Assembly (NCBI GenBank): GCA_021800165.1
Contig: JAJYZF010000023.1
Span: 1 to 50,706, forward strand
Origin: Planctomycetota bacterium
GTDB taxonomy: Bacteria > Planctomycetota > Phycisphaerae > WQYP01
DNA length: 50,706 bases
Reading direction: 5' to 3'
The translations under genes were made by a program, and so were the position numbers. Of the stretch, positions 50,435-50,706 are shown piece after piece. Within the stretch, counting starts at the first letter, position 1, and each line of letters begins with the position of its first letter. The notes below the pieces were generated by a model. The model was not told where the DNA came from and did not search any database. It worked only from the letters and a program-made list of their open reading frames with translations.

Positions 50435-50660
50435 ACTTCCCAAATACCATAGACAGCCACCTATTAAAAGGGAAACGCAGACCGGCCAACCAGCCGGCGG
50501 CTTCGCCAGAACCAGGTGAGAGTTGAACAGGCGATCCTCGGCTGGCCTCTCCCCCCGCGGCCACAGCCGCCTTTAACTCCTAAGTAGGAACGCAAAATGA
50601 TTGCAACATAGAAGCCATTATGGATAATACTGTCGGCGGCGGAGCCGCCGGGAGGTTACT

Positions 50661-50706
50661 ATGGGCTACCGCCTGAAGCTCACGGACGAGCAATGGGACG
50701 AACTGG
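50661..50706 (+). CDS. Transposase, N-terminal end only
   Basis: ATG 50661 with GGAGG 5 bp upstream; 15 codons (MGYRLKLTDEQWDEL) are visible before the window ends. The LTDEQW opening is common to IS5- and IS630-type transposases. The family cannot be settled from so short a stretch. Confidence 0.5.
   Translation, partial: MGYRLKLTDEQWDEL

Larger units (their letters stand above)
50140..50660. other. Intergenic region upstream of the defence operon
   Basis: No credible gene in 521 bp. Two free palindromes (50353-50371, 50416-50434) sit in the middle. A small GGCGGC/GCCGCC hairpin lies at about 50636-50650, just before the ribosome-binding site of the transposase gene. I see no clear promoter for the minus-strand operon. 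Confidence 0.6.

Noticed and set aside
1..50706. tRNA, rRNA or riboswitch
   Set aside because: None recognised on reading both strands; no cloverleaf with a T-arm or conserved rRNA segment was seen. A covariance-model scan would be needed to exclude them firmly.

Overview
The window is GC-rich, mostly densely coding DNA with several accessory islands. Protein families point to a planctomycete, probably Phycisphaerae-like: GYF_2/DUF4190 membrane proteins, zinc-ribbon MotA/TolQ proteins paired with coiled-coil ExbD-like partners, large alanine-rich membrane proteins of unknown function, and a GH78 rhamnosidase. This is inference from gene content; no rRNA or tRNA gene was seen to anchor taxonomy.

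Layout. 1-460: a gene-end fragment, one dispersed repeat, and a decayed 174-bp copy of a gene end found at 6471-6644. 461-2438: a restriction-modification pair (endonuclease split by a -1 frameshift; D12-type adenine methyltransferase). 2494-3456: a membrane-anchored protein on the minus strand. 3717-6274: NAD formate dehydrogenase and glutathione-independent formaldehyde dehydrogenase, which together take formaldehyde to CO2. 6483-21262: two divergent gene blocks forming a GTPase/GAP1-N2 type locus with a MotA/TolQ-ExbD-like channel and three proteins sharing an unrecognised C-terminal domain, one of them cut by a nonsense codon. 21840-26379: an exported protein and an alpha-L-rhamnosidase.

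26454-34806 is a mosaic: a RAYT transposase flanked by inverted copies of a GGTACCTGACCCC repeat, an O-methyltransferase, HK97-type portal and prohead protease genes, a NUDIX-like gene, a ParB / ABC-ATPase-GNAT (Mom-like) / small-terminase-like set, then an AT-richer patch of tiny genes including a tandem paralogous pair. The GGTACCTGACCCC repeat occurs eight times in the window and often sits exactly on stop codons.

35598-50139 (minus strand) is a defence-type operon: small membrane protein, DUF3883 helicase, AlbA/HATPase regulator, DUF1156 DNA methylase, Fic protein, HEPN-DUF499 ATPase. It resembles predicted helicase-methylase-ATPase (Hma-like) loci. The methylase ORF is about 1.5 times the usual length because it carries in-frame insertions: an array of 14 palindromic 33-bp units, a second RAYT transposase core followed by seven palindromic 39-bp units, and a third short palindromic insert. 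Related palindromes lie free between genes at 35193, 50353 and 50416. The window ends in the start of a transposase gene.

The two most unusual items are the RAYT/palindrome invasion of the DNA methylase reading frame and the GTPase-GAP1-proton-channel locus with domain-swapped membrane proteins.
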